This document shows positions 41,911-49,881 of a stretch of DNA of 64,000 nucleotides, one piece after another. The DNA is taken from positions 394 through 64,393 of the forward strand of contig DIRP01000004.1 in NCBI GenBank assembly GCA_002427525.1, read 5' to 3'. The notes under the pieces are model-generated. The model was given only the letters and a program-made list of their open reading frames with translations. It made no database searches and was not told the origin of the DNA. How positions within the stretch are numbered: the stretch's first letter is position 1; each line of letters opens with the position of its first letter. This DNA comes from Bacteroidales bacterium UBA5433 (GTDB taxonomy: Bacteria > Bacteroidota > Bacteroidia > Bacteroidales > UBA932). A program made the position numbers and the translations under genes.

Positions 41911-42138
41911 TCAGGGCATCCAGTTGGTATTTCTAAAATCGAGAATGCGTTTGATAGCTTCTGTGGCTTCCTGCGCAGCGGTTGAAGCTCCAAACTCCAT
42001 ACATTTGGCATAGGCATTGAGCGCCTTTCCCCAGTTTTCTTCTTTACGGTACAGGCTGCCCAGCTTATACCAGGCATTCTGATCCTTTGACCCTTCCGAA
42101 GTTTGTACGTATTTTTCCAGTTCTTCCTGCGTTTCCAT
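41911..42138 (-). CDS. Small TPR-like protein at the end of the rnf operon
   Basis: A 75-residue soluble protein with a tetratricopeptide-like helix pair, visible as AWYKLGSLYRKEENWGKAL and NAYAKCMEFG. No signal peptide. It lies 11 bases after rnfA and is the last gene of the long minus-strand run. It ends 6 bases from the convergent carboxypeptidase stop. A scaffold role for Rnf or its assembly is conceivable but rests only on position. Confidence 0.7.
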   Translation of the reverse strand: METQEELEKYVQTSEGSKDQNAWYKLGSLYRKEENWGKALNAYAKCMEFGASTAAQEATEAIKRILDFRNTNWMP

Positions 42139-42149
42139 AATTCTCTTTT

Positions 42150-42749
42150 TTAAACAATTCCCGAAAAGCCCATAAAGGCAAGTGCCAATATCCCGGCAGT
42201 AATCAACGCTATGGGAACACCTCTAAAAGGTTTGGGAATACCCACAAGTTCCATTTGCTCCCGCAAACCTGCAAACAGAATAAGTGCCAATCCAAAGCCT
42301 GCAGCCATAGAAGCCGTGTACACCAAAGCCTGCGGCAGGTTAAGCATAGCCGGAGCTCCTCCAAAAGACAATTCTTTTGTAACCACCAAAATAGATACAC
42401 CCAATACAGCGCAATTGGTAGTAATTAAGGGCAGGAAAATTCCCAACGCCTGATACAAAGCGGGAGATGTTTTCTTTAGTATAATCTCCACCATCTGAAC
42501 CAGAGCAGCAATAACCAGAATAAACGTTACTGTTTGCATGAACCCTATCTGTAACGGATCCAGAATGTATCTCTGAAGAAGGTAGGTGAAAAGAGTTGAT
42601 AAAGTCATTACAAATATAACGGCAGCACCCATGCCCACGGCAGTGGAAATTTTGTTGGATACTCCCAAAAACGGGCATACCCCCAAAAATTGATTCAGTA
42701 CAATGTTGTTGACAAAGACCGCAGATATGACAATTAATATGTATTCCAT
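42150..42749 (-). CDS. rnfA: Rnf complex subunit A
   Basis: Integral membrane subunit of the ferredoxin:NAD oxidoreductase that pumps sodium or protons. It has 199 residues and six membrane segments. The family features FVNNIVLNQFLGVCPFLGVS at the N-terminus and TNCAVLGVSI in the middle hold the conserved Cys residues thought to bind an intramembrane iron-sulfur site. It lies four bases after rnfE. The gene order B-C-D-G-E-A is that of Bacteroidetes and Clostridia-type Rnf operons. Confidence 0.95.
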   Translation of the reverse strand: MEYILIVISAVFVNNIVLNQFLGVCPFLGVSNKISTAVGMGAAVIFVMTLSTLFTYLLQRYILDPLQIGFMQTVTFILVIAALVQMVEIILKKTSPALYQALGIFLPLITTNCAVLGVSILVVTKELSFGGAPAMLNLPQALVYTASMAAGFGLALILFAGLREQMELVGIPKPFRGVPIALITAGILALAFMGFSGIV

Positions 42750-42753
42750 AATA

Positions 42754-43335
42754 TCAGGCCTGTTTTATTTTATTGAACAAAACCATTAAATACCCCAGCA
42801 CCAGGAACGCACCGGGAGCCAGAATAAAAACAAGGATACCATCCCCGGAGAGCAGTTTCAAGCCAAAAAACGACCCGGAACCCAACAATTCACGCACTAT
42901 TCCCAACACCGTAAGTGACAAGGTAAAACCCAATCCGGATCCCAGTCCGTCAAAAAATGAATCCACCGGTTTATTCTTGCTGGCAAAAGCTTCTGCCCGT
43001 CCCAAAACAATACAATTCACGACAATAAGCGGTATAAACAACCCTAAGGTCTGGTACAGCGCCGGAACGTAAGCCTGCATAAGCAACTGTACAACGGTAA
43101 CAAAAATGGCAATCACTACCACATAGGCCGGAATCCGAATTTTTGAGGGGATCAGTCCTGCCAGCAACGATATGGCATAATTTGACAACATCAGCACAAA
43201 AGTCGTTGCCAGTCCCATTCCCATGCCGTTGATGGCAGACGTGGTCGTTCCCAGCGTAGGACACATCCCCAAAACCAGCACAAAAGTGGGGTTTTCCTTA
43301 ATAATGCCTCTTGTTATGATTTTCCATTTGCTCAT
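42754..43335 (-). CDS. rnfE: Rnf complex subunit E
   Basis: Membrane subunit homologous to RnfA, inserted in opposite topology. It has 193 residues, with GIIKENPTFVLVLGMCPTLG and VNCIVLGRAEAFASKN, again with one conserved Cys in each pseudo-symmetric half. Its start overlaps the rnfG stop in an ATGA (43332-43335). A double-glycine stretch SFFDGLGSGLGFTLSL matches the family. Confidence 0.95.
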   Translation of the reverse strand: MSKWKIITRGIIKENPTFVLVLGMCPTLGTTTSAINGMGMGLATTFVLMLSNYAISLLAGLIPSKIRIPAYVVVIAIFVTVVQLLMQAYVPALYQTLGLFIPLIVVNCIVLGRAEAFASKNKPVDSFFDGLGSGLGFTLSLTVLGIVRELLGSGSFFGLKLLSGDGILVFILAPGAFLVLGYLMVLFNKIKQA

Positions 43336-43922
43336 AGCTGTCCTCCATCTTGTAAATCTATTTCTGTAAACACCTTATATGCCATATCAATCGCATGGCA
43401 AAAAGCCCGGGAACTGATGGTGGCTGCAGTAATGGCATCTACCTGACCGCCATCTTTTTTTACTGCAAGTGTGAAATTTTTCGGATTTTTCCCATTAAAC
43501 TGCAAAGAAAAAATACTTTTCCTCTGATCCAGTTTATCTCCCAAACCCGGTGTTTCCGAGTGCGATATAAGCGCTGTATTACATATTGTCCCATCCGGGA
43601 AGAACCCTACCAATACCTGAATAGGGCCTCCAAAACCCCTGGTGGAGATGACCTCAACAGCTATCCCGGCCTTGGCTCCGTTCAGCAAAGCAGGATACAC
43701 TTTTGCTGTTTGTCCTTCAATTTGCATGTCATAAACCTCCTCTGAAGGGTTGTTATCAAAAACGGGCAATACACCGGACAATGCCTTATTGATAATTTCT
43801 GCCTGTGCTGAAGCAATAGGAGCTTGCGTAATAAGATAAGCACCTCCCAGAACGGCTGACCCACAAAAACAAATAACAAATAAGGTCAAAACCATGTTTT
43901 TAAAATTAGATTCTTTAGCCAA
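43332..43922 (-). CDS. rnfG: Rnf complex subunit G (FMN-binding)
   Basis: Periplasm-exposed flavoprotein subunit of 196 residues, with one N-terminal membrane anchor (about 10-30) and the covalent FMN motif DAITAATISS near the C-terminus, in which the second Thr carries the flavin. The usual S(T)GAT form has Ala in place of Gly here. GFGGPIQVLVGFFPDGTI and SHSETPGLGDK are typical FMN-binding domain stretches. It overlaps rnfD by 8 bases and rnfE by 4. Confidence 0.95.
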   Translation of the reverse strand: MAKESNFKNMVLTLFVICFCGSAVLGGAYLITQAPIASAQAEIINKALSGVLPVFDNNPSEEVYDMQIEGQTAKVYPALLNGAKAGIAVEVISTRGFGGPIQVLVGFFPDGTICNTALISHSETPGLGDKLDQRKSIFSLQFNGKNPKNFTLAVKKDGGQVDAITAATISSRAFCHAIDMAYKVFTEIDLQDGGQL

Positions 43923-44958
43923 GATTCACCTCCTTTTTATAAGGGGACGGTTTAATTTTATTAAGTAGCGGAACCCATGCATTCATAAACAAGATAGCAA
44001 AAGAAACACCTTCCGGATAAACCCCCCATATCCTTATAATCATAGTCACTAAACCAATACCTACTCCAAAAATGAGCATACCTAAAGATGACATGGGAGA
44101 AGTAACATAGTCGGTTGCCATAAAAACAGCTCCCAACAGCACCCCGCCTGTAAGCAGGTGAAACAACGGATCTGCATAATGTGCCGGGTCAATAAGGTGC
44201 AGAATACCGGAAAACAAAGCAACAGTAACAACAATGGCGAGCGGGATAATAGGTTTAATAACCTTGCGTGCCAATAAATAAACAAAACCGATTAGTATGG
44301 CCAACGCAGAAGCTTCTCCCATAGATCCGTTTATTTTCCCAAACAACATCTGCCAATAGGAAAAATCATGTTGTTGGGACAGTACATCCATGGTCAACCC
44401 GTTGGCCAGCCCTTCTTTAATAATCCCCAGAGGCGTGGCTCCGGATAAAGCATCGGGAAGTTGTCCCTGCGCTCCCAGCAGGAAACCGGGAATTAAAGGG
44501 TTCTCCGGAGTAAAAATACCATTTGTAACAGCCCAGTTCGTCATCTGAACCGGAAAAGAGATGAGCAAAAATACACGGGCCACCAAGGCCGGATTAAACA
44601 GGTTGTGACCCAACCCGCCAAATGTCATTTTGGCAACCCCAATGGCAACAACGCAACCAATCAGGACCATCCACCAAGGTGAGGAAACGGGCAGGTTCAA
44701 AGCCAATATCAAACCGGTGACTACGGCAGACAAATCATGTACCGTTGTCTTCTTTTTCATCATATACTTGACAATCAGATGTTCCAACAAAACACAACCT
44801 ACAACGGATACTGTAAGGACAAGAAAGGCGCTTACCCCTGCAAAATACAGACTCACCAACACAGAAGGCATGAGGGCTATGATTACATCACGCATGATTC
44901 CCTTTGTGGTTTCTTTACTATGCAAGTGCGGAGCCGGTGAAACAAGCAGTTTATTCAT
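43915..44958 (-). CDS. rnfD: Rnf complex subunit D (FMN-binding membrane subunit)
   Basis: Membrane subunit of 347 residues with about nine helices and a covalently bound FMN at T175 in LSGATPLG. It also has MTFGGLGHNLFNPALVARVFLL, a family hallmark. N-terminal SPAPHLHSKETTKGIM is the usual cytoplasmic start. One base separates it from the rnfC stop. Subunits A, D and E form the ion-translocating core. Confidence 0.96.
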   Translation of the reverse strand: MNKLLVSPAPHLHSKETTKGIMRDVIIALMPSVLVSLYFAGVSAFLVLTVSVVGCVLLEHLIVKYMMKKKTTVHDLSAVVTGLILALNLPVSSPWWMVLIGCVVAIGVAKMTFGGLGHNLFNPALVARVFLLISFPVQMTNWAVTNGIFTPENPLIPGFLLGAQGQLPDALSGATPLGIIKEGLANGLTMDVLSQQHDFSYWQMLFGKINGSMGEASALAILIGFVYLLARKVIKPIIPLAIVVTVALFSGILHLIDPAHYADPLFHLLTGGVLLGAVFMATDYVTSPMSSLGMLIFGVGIGLVTMIIRIWGVYPEGVSFAILFMNAWVPLLNKIKPSPYKKEVNLG

Positions 44959-44959
44959 A

Positions 44960-46306
44960 TTATTTCTTGCGTTTATTCTTCAAAGATGCATTTTTCGCCA
45001 ACCGGATCTGATCCAGAAGCGGAATGTGAGCCGGGCAGGTGTACAAGCAACAACCACATTCAATACAATCAAACACACGGTGTTTTTCCAACTCTTCCGT
45101 ACGCCCGGCCAATGCCAGTTGGTACAACAAGTAAGGTTGCAGATGCATGGGGCAAGCCTGGAAACATTTGGCACACCGGATACAATCCCCCGGTTCCTGC
45201 CGTTTTGTTTCTTTTTCTGTCAAAAGCAAAAGAGCCGAGCTACTTTTTACAACCGGTGCCTGCAGGTTGACTACCGCCTTACCCATCATAGGCCCCCCGC
45301 TTACCAGTTTAGCAAATTGCGGCAAAAGATTTCCTTCCGGATCAAGAGCTCCGGCTGAATATAGTATGTCCCGCATGGAAGTTCCAATACGAAACCTGTA
45401 GTTCTTCTGAATTGTCGGGCCGGATCCTGTGACTGTCAATACATTTGAAAGCAAAGGCTTACTTTTCTGAACGGCTTCATAAACGGCAAAGGCTGTTCCC
45501 ACATTCTGCACAATGGCACCTGTTGAAATGGGAAGTGCAAAAGAAGCTACTTTTCTTCCCAATACAGCATCAATTAACTGTTTTTCCCCTCCCTGCGGGT
45601 ACCGTTTTTTTAATGGCACCACTTTCCATTGCAGGTAATTGGCCGCTATTTTTTGCATAGCGCTGATGGCCAGAGGCTTATTTTCTTCAATCCCAATAAT
45701 GCCGTTCACATCCGTGCCCAATACACGCCTCATGAGTTCCGCACCAATCAGTATTTCCTGACCGTGCTCCAGCATAAGGCGGTAATCAGATGTAAGAAAA
45801 GGTTCACACTCAGATCCGTTCAGAATCAAATACTCCGGCTGCATACCTTCAATAGGAGTAAGCTTCACATGTGTAGGAAATGCAGCTCCTCCCAGACCCA
45901 CAATGCCCATTTCTTTTATTTTCCGAAATGTTTCTTCCGGCACAGTCGTGATTTCCTGTTTCAATTGCGACGTTCTGTCTATACCCTCCAACCACTCATC
46001 TCCTTCTGTTTCTATCACTACGGTCAACACCCTTTTACCCTGAAAATCGGGATAAAGGGCCACATCTGCCACTGTGCCGCTTACAGAGGCATGGACAGGC
46101 GCAGAAACAAAACCTGCCGCTTCTGCTACCGGTTGACCGACTTTTACCCGATCGCCTTTTTTTACAATGGGTACCGATGGCATACCCAGGTGCTGGTTCA
46201 TGGGCAAATAAACCCGCTGCGGAACAGGGAGGTCCTCAATAGGTCGATCTTTGGAGAATTTGCGGTCTATTGGATGAATACCCCCAATTGAAAACGTTTT
46301 ACTCAT
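44960..46306 (-). CDS. rnfC: Rnf complex subunit C (NADH-binding)
   Basis: Cytoplasmic NADH/FMN and iron-sulfur subunit. The ATG at 46306 (MSKTFSIGGIHP) gives 448 residues; a longer frame up to 46372 would enter rnfB. Features are a barrel-sandwich N-terminal domain (VKVGQPVAEAAGFVSAPVHA), the NADH-site GIVGLGGAAFPTHVK, and two C-terminal 4Fe-4S motifs, CIRCAKCFQACP and CIECGCCLYTCP. It lacks the long Ala/Lys-rich tail of the enterobacterial protein. It lies 10 bases after rnfB. Confidence 0.95.
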   Translation of the reverse strand: MSKTFSIGGIHPIDRKFSKDRPIEDLPVPQRVYLPMNQHLGMPSVPIVKKGDRVKVGQPVAEAAGFVSAPVHASVSGTVADVALYPDFQGKRVLTVVIETEGDEWLEGIDRTSQLKQEITTVPEETFRKIKEMGIVGLGGAAFPTHVKLTPIEGMQPEYLILNGSECEPFLTSDYRLMLEHGQEILIGAELMRRVLGTDVNGIIGIEENKPLAISAMQKIAANYLQWKVVPLKKRYPQGGEKQLIDAVLGRKVASFALPISTGAIVQNVGTAFAVYEAVQKSKPLLSNVLTVTGSGPTIQKNYRFRIGTSMRDILYSAGALDPEGNLLPQFAKLVSGGPMMGKAVVNLQAPVVKSSSALLLLTEKETKRQEPGDCIRCAKCFQACPMHLQPYLLYQLALAGRTEELEKHRVFDCIECGCCLYTCPAHIPLLDQIRLAKNASLKNKRKK

Positions 46307-46316
46307 GAAATGTATC

Positions 46317-47144
46317 TTAGTTTTTTTGAGGAAAATTGATTTCCAGAATGCTTTGTGTCGGACATACAGCAACGCATTTTCTACACAGGCGGCACTTGTC
46401 CGGATCTATATAAGCCAGATTATCTGTAAGGGTAATGGCATCAAAAGGGCAAGCCTTAATACACAGTCCGCATCCTATACATCCTACCGGGCAAGCCTTA
46501 CGTGTAAGAGCCCCTTTATCTTTATTGGAACATGCCACATAAATCCTTCTGTTTTTAGGTCCTTTGGGTCTTAATTCCATCAATTTTTTGGGGCAGGCTT
46601 TAACACAAGCTCCACATGAAGTGCACTTTTCTTCATCTACAACGGGCAGGCACGTTTCCGGGTCAATAGCCAACGCATCAAACAGACAGGCCTGAACACA
46701 GTCGCCCAGTCCCAGGCAGCCAAAGGAACAACTTGTTTCTCCTCCGTAAAGATCTGCAACAACAGCGCAAGAAGGAGAGCCGTTGTACGTATTAAATTTT
46801 GGCCTCACCTCGCAGGATCCATTGCAACGCAATACAGCAATTTTTGGAGCCTGCTCCTGCACTTCCCGGCCAAGTACTTGTGCTGCCTGTTGCATGGATT
46901 CATTTCCGCCTACGGGGCAAAACAAATCTGTTCGTTCCGGATTGTTAATAAAAGTTTCAACAAAAGCCCTGCAACCTGCAAAGCCGCATCCACCGCAATT
47001 GGCCCCAGGCATTACCTCCAGAACCTGATCTATCCGAGGGTCTTCCTGAATTTTGAATTTTTGAGCGACAAAATATAATACTACAGCCAATAATCCTCCC
47101 AATAGGCTAAGGATCAATACGGTGTACAGAAAAATAGAAGTCAT
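46317..47144 (-). CDS. rnfB: Rnf complex subunit B (polyferredoxin)
   Basis: Membrane-anchored iron-sulfur subunit receiving electrons from ferredoxin. The ATG at 47144 gives 275 residues with an N-terminal membrane helix (about 3-27). An open frame continues upstream but overlaps rseC and encodes nothing conserved. Cysteines at 50, 53, 58 and 76 form the N-terminal cluster domain. Four further four-Cys sets follow: about 139-153 (irregular), 174-184, 222-232 and 251-261. The Escherichia coli protein is shorter with fewer clusters. The start overlaps the end of rseC by 38 bases. Confidence 0.95.
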   Translation of the reverse strand: MTSIFLYTVLILSLLGGLLAVVLYFVAQKFKIQEDPRIDQVLEVMPGANCGGCGFAGCRAFVETFINNPERTDLFCPVGGNESMQQAAQVLGREVQEQAPKIAVLRCNGSCEVRPKFNTYNGSPSCAVVADLYGGETSCSFGCLGLGDCVQACLFDALAIDPETCLPVVDEEKCTSCGACVKACPKKLMELRPKGPKNRRIYVACSNKDKGALTRKACPVGCIGCGLCIKACPFDAITLTDNLAYIDPDKCRLCRKCVAVCPTQSILEINFPQKN

Positions 47145-47532
47145 TTTGGATGCGAAATTTGAACAAATATAGAACAAAATAATAGATTCCGACACACAAA
47201 ATTGTAAATACTCCCACTTGCCATTCCTGCATTCCCAATAAAGAAAAACAAGCCACAGAAAGCCCCAACACAAGTGCAGGCAGTCCCATAGCATACAACA
47301 AGGCCTTAAATCCCAGTCGGGTACGCATTTCAATAACTACTTCCTGTCCTAAGACCGGTTTCCAGCCTTCAGGTGTTTTTATCCTGGTAATTTCTTTTCG
47401 TTTTTGTTCTGAAAGCGAACAAAATCCTTTTGCATGGCAGGCTGCGCATGCTCCTTCCGTAATGATCTCTACTGTAAGCGGGTCTGTTGCTGTTACTTTT
47501 CCCTTATGTCTTATTACCTCTGCAGGATTCAT
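47107..47532 (-). CDS. RseC/MucC-family protein (SoxR-reducing system)
   Basis: Small inner-membrane protein of 141 residues. The N-terminal soluble part has the Cys-rich patch CAACHAKGFC (about 29-38), typical of RseC/MucC. Two membrane helices follow (about 77-97 and 103-123). In Escherichia coli RseC works with the Rnf homologue RsxABCDGE to keep SoxR reduced. Here the gene immediately precedes and overlaps rnfB, but no SoxR gene is in the window. A role in Rnf maturation or a local redox relay is inferred. Confidence 0.88.
   Translation of the reverse strand: MNPAEVIRHKGKVTATDPLTVEIITEGACAACHAKGFCSLSEQKRKEITRIKTPEGWKPVLGQEVVIEMRTRLGFKALLYAMGLPALVLGLSVACFSLLGMQEWQVGVFTILCVGIYYFVLYLFKFRIQNDFYFSVHRIDP
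47164..47171 (-). promoter_or_regulatory. Possible internal promoter before rnfB
   Basis: An exact TATATTTG on the minus strand lies 19 bases before the rnfB ATG, inside the rseC 3' end. The nearest TTTG upstream is about 25 bases away, longer than usual. It could let the rnf genes be expressed apart from dnaB. Confidence 0.25.
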
Positions 47533-47533
47533 T

Positions 47534-48388
47534 TCATTTTATCTTGCTGCTCAACGGGAACCGCAAGTTCTCGTATTGGAAAAGCCGGGCTGTAACCCTT
47601 CCCACAATTACCGGTGACTCCAAAAACAACGGGATCCTGTTTTGGTCATCACTTATCCAGAAACGTAAATCTTCTTTTCCGTCAAATACCACACCGGCAA
47701 CTGTCTGGGCAGAAAATTTCAAAGCTCGAAAAGTCCCCATTCCGGATACACGAATCTGGTCATAACCATCAAAACGTAAGTACAACTCAAATATTTCTTC
47801 ATCAATGGCAAATGAAACAGGAGACACATCCCCGGGTATCATGTTATCAAAGTCCAGGTTACGCAAAAAATAAAAAACAGTTACCAAATCAAACGTGCAT
47901 ATCCTTCCCGGCAGCAATGTGTCCTGCACAGACCCGTCTTTACGAATAATCCGTGCGTTTATGGAATTATCCGGATTGTAATGGTAATAGTTCTGAATGG
48001 TATATTTCCCTTCGTGTATATCACGCATAAAATAAACAGGTCGCAGGTTGGACTTTTTGAAATGGCTTTCATAATAGTCATCTACCCGGAAGAAAGCACT
48101 GAAAAATTTTGAAGTCTGTATGCGGCCTTTTGCCTGAAACCCCGGTTCTCCGTAAAGGGATTTCTCCGCTACTTCCATTGAAACCGTTCCCACGTCGGTG
48201 TTTACGACCCCCCACGTATAGCTGGCCATCATGGTTATTTTCTCTCCTGCTATAAAAGCAAGCCGGGAGGCCGGCACATCCTGTACAGGCAGGCAGGGTT
48301 TTTCCGTATCCTGAGCCCAAACCACAGAAGTTACAGCTAACAGGACCAACGTCAGAAAGGTGTTTCTACAATACACCGGAGTTCTCAT
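47534..48388 (-). CDS. DUF3108 exported protein
   Basis: Exported protein of 284 residues with a signal peptide (about 1-25, ending VVWAQ) and a DUF3108-type beta-rich body: FIAGEKITMMASYTWG, VSMEVAEKSLYG, DDYYESHFKKSNLRPVYFMRDIHEG and LRFWISDDQNRIPLFLESP. DUF3108 proteins are thought to form lipocalin-like barrels; function is unknown. The ATG at 48388 lies 23 bases inside the end of dnaB. RseC follows after one base. The position between dnaB and the rnf genes suggests simple co-expression. Confidence 0.85.
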   Translation of the reverse strand: MRTPVYCRNTFLTLVLLAVTSVVWAQDTEKPCLPVQDVPASRLAFIAGEKITMMASYTWGVVNTDVGTVSMEVAEKSLYGEPGFQAKGRIQTSKFFSAFFRVDDYYESHFKKSNLRPVYFMRDIHEGKYTIQNYYHYNPDNSINARIIRKDGSVQDTLLPGRICTFDLVTVFYFLRNLDFDNMIPGDVSPVSFAIDEEIFELYLRFDGYDQIRVSGMGTFRALKFSAQTVAGVVFDGKEDLRFWISDDQNRIPLFLESPVIVGRVTARLFQYENLRFPLSSKIK

Positions 48389-49868
48389 TCAGGTCGTTCA
48401 TTTGGTTCATCCGCGAGGCATACGTTGTGGTTTCATCGATTGCAAAATCCGGACCACCTTCATTAATATCCATAAAGCGAATCTCGGAACTCCGGAAACG
48501 CATTTGAAACTCACCCACAGCCCCGTTACGGTGTTTAGCAACTATAACCTCTGCTATCCCTTCCAGGGAGCGTCCTGTACTATCTTCTTTAATTCCGTAA
48601 TATTCCGGCCGGTATAAAAACAGCACAATATCAGCATCTTGTTCAATAGCCCCTGATTCACGCAAATCGCTCAACTGCGGTCTGCGGTTTCCCCCTCTTG
48701 TTTCCATAGCACGGTTCATTTGCGACAAAGCAATAATGGGAATATTCAACTCTTTGGCAATGGCCTTCAGGGAACGGGAAATAGCAGCCACCTCTTGTTC
48801 ACGCATACCCCGCAATTCCGGCGGACCCGACATCAATTGCATGTAGTCAATTATAATCAGCTTAATACCCGATCCGGCTACCAGCCGCCTGGCTTTAGCA
48901 CGAAACTCAAAAATAGAGAGGGACGGAGTATCGTCAATGTACAAAGGAGCTTTAGTCAGGTTAATGATGCGCTGGTTCAGCTGTTCCCACTCAAAGTTTT
49001 TAAGTTTTTTCCCACCGCGAATCTTCTCGGAAGACAAGCCCGTTTCACTAACCAACAAACGTTTTACCAACTGAGCATCCGGCATTTCAAGGGAAAAGAA
49101 GGCAACGGGGATGTTGTGGTTAACCGCCATATTTCTGGCCATGGTCAACACAAAAGCCGTTTTCCCCATAGAAGGTCTGGCAGCGACAACCACCAAATCT
49201 GCCTTTTGCCATCCCAGGGTCATCCTGTCAAGGGAAGTATAGCCCGAGGGCAAACCGCTCAATCCGTCATCCCTTGTCTGAACGTCTGACAACTCGTCCA
49301 GCACCTCTCCCAAAACAGAACGTACAGGCCGGGTATCCCTTCGCAGGTTCATATCTCCCAGGTCAAAAAGACGTTGCTGCGAAGCGTCCAACAACTCGTC
49401 AGCCGGAATGGTATCGTCAAAAGCTTCCTTCAGGATGTTGTACGAAGTCTTTATAAGTTCACGCTGAATGAATTTTTGCGTCAGTACTTTAGTATGGTAT
49501 TCCAAATGGGAAGCCGCCGCTACACGCATGGTCAGCTGACTCAGGTAATAAGGACCGCCCACCTGGTCCAGCAAATCGTGTTTTTTTAACTCTTCTGCTA
49601 CCGTATATATGTCGACCGGATTGTGGGCAGAAACAAGTGCCATGATGGCCGAAAAAATCTTTTGGTGACTGTCCTTATAGAAATATTCCGGTTTTACAGC
49701 TCCCACTATATCCAGCGAGGCACCGGGTTCAAGAAGCAAAGCTCCCAGAACAGCCTCTTCAATATCAAGTGCCTGAGGCGGCACTTTCCCGATATCCAGC
49801 CCTACCATCTCTACCTGAGCCTGTTCCTTCCCTTTCACGGTTTTGGTTACAGGTGCTTGTTTTGCCAT
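48366..49868 (-). CDS. dnaB: Replicative DNA helicase DnaB
   Basis: Hexameric helicase at the replication fork, 500 residues. The N-terminal primase-interaction domain starts near PPQALDIEEAVLGALLLEP. A linker helix follows, then the RecA-like ATPase with Walker A ARPSMGKTAF, Walker B LIIIDYMQLM, and the C-terminal motif SDLRESGAIEQDADIVLFLYRPEYY. No intein is present. It has an N-terminal extension of about 25 charged residues before the conserved domain. It lies 13 bases after the aminotransferase gene. Confidence 0.97.
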   Translation of the reverse strand: MAKQAPVTKTVKGKEQAQVEMVGLDIGKVPPQALDIEEAVLGALLLEPGASLDIVGAVKPEYFYKDSHQKIFSAIMALVSAHNPVDIYTVAEELKKHDLLDQVGGPYYLSQLTMRVAAASHLEYHTKVLTQKFIQRELIKTSYNILKEAFDDTIPADELLDASQQRLFDLGDMNLRRDTRPVRSVLGEVLDELSDVQTRDDGLSGLPSGYTSLDRMTLGWQKADLVVVAARPSMGKTAFVLTMARNMAVNHNIPVAFFSLEMPDAQLVKRLLVSETGLSSEKIRGGKKLKNFEWEQLNQRIINLTKAPLYIDDTPSLSIFEFRAKARRLVAGSGIKLIIIDYMQLMSGPPELRGMREQEVAAISRSLKAIAKELNIPIIALSQMNRAMETRGGNRRPQLSDLRESGAIEQDADIVLFLYRPEYYGIKEDSTGRSLEGIAEVIVAKHRNGAVGEFQMRFRSSEIRFMDINEGGPDFAIDETTTYASRMNQMNDLNENSGVL

Positions 49869-49881
49869 AATTCTTCTCCTT

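Noticed and set aside
47145..47333. 63-residue N-terminal extension of rnfB
   Set aside because: It overlaps rseC in another frame; the conserved protein begins with the membrane helix at the ATG at 47144.
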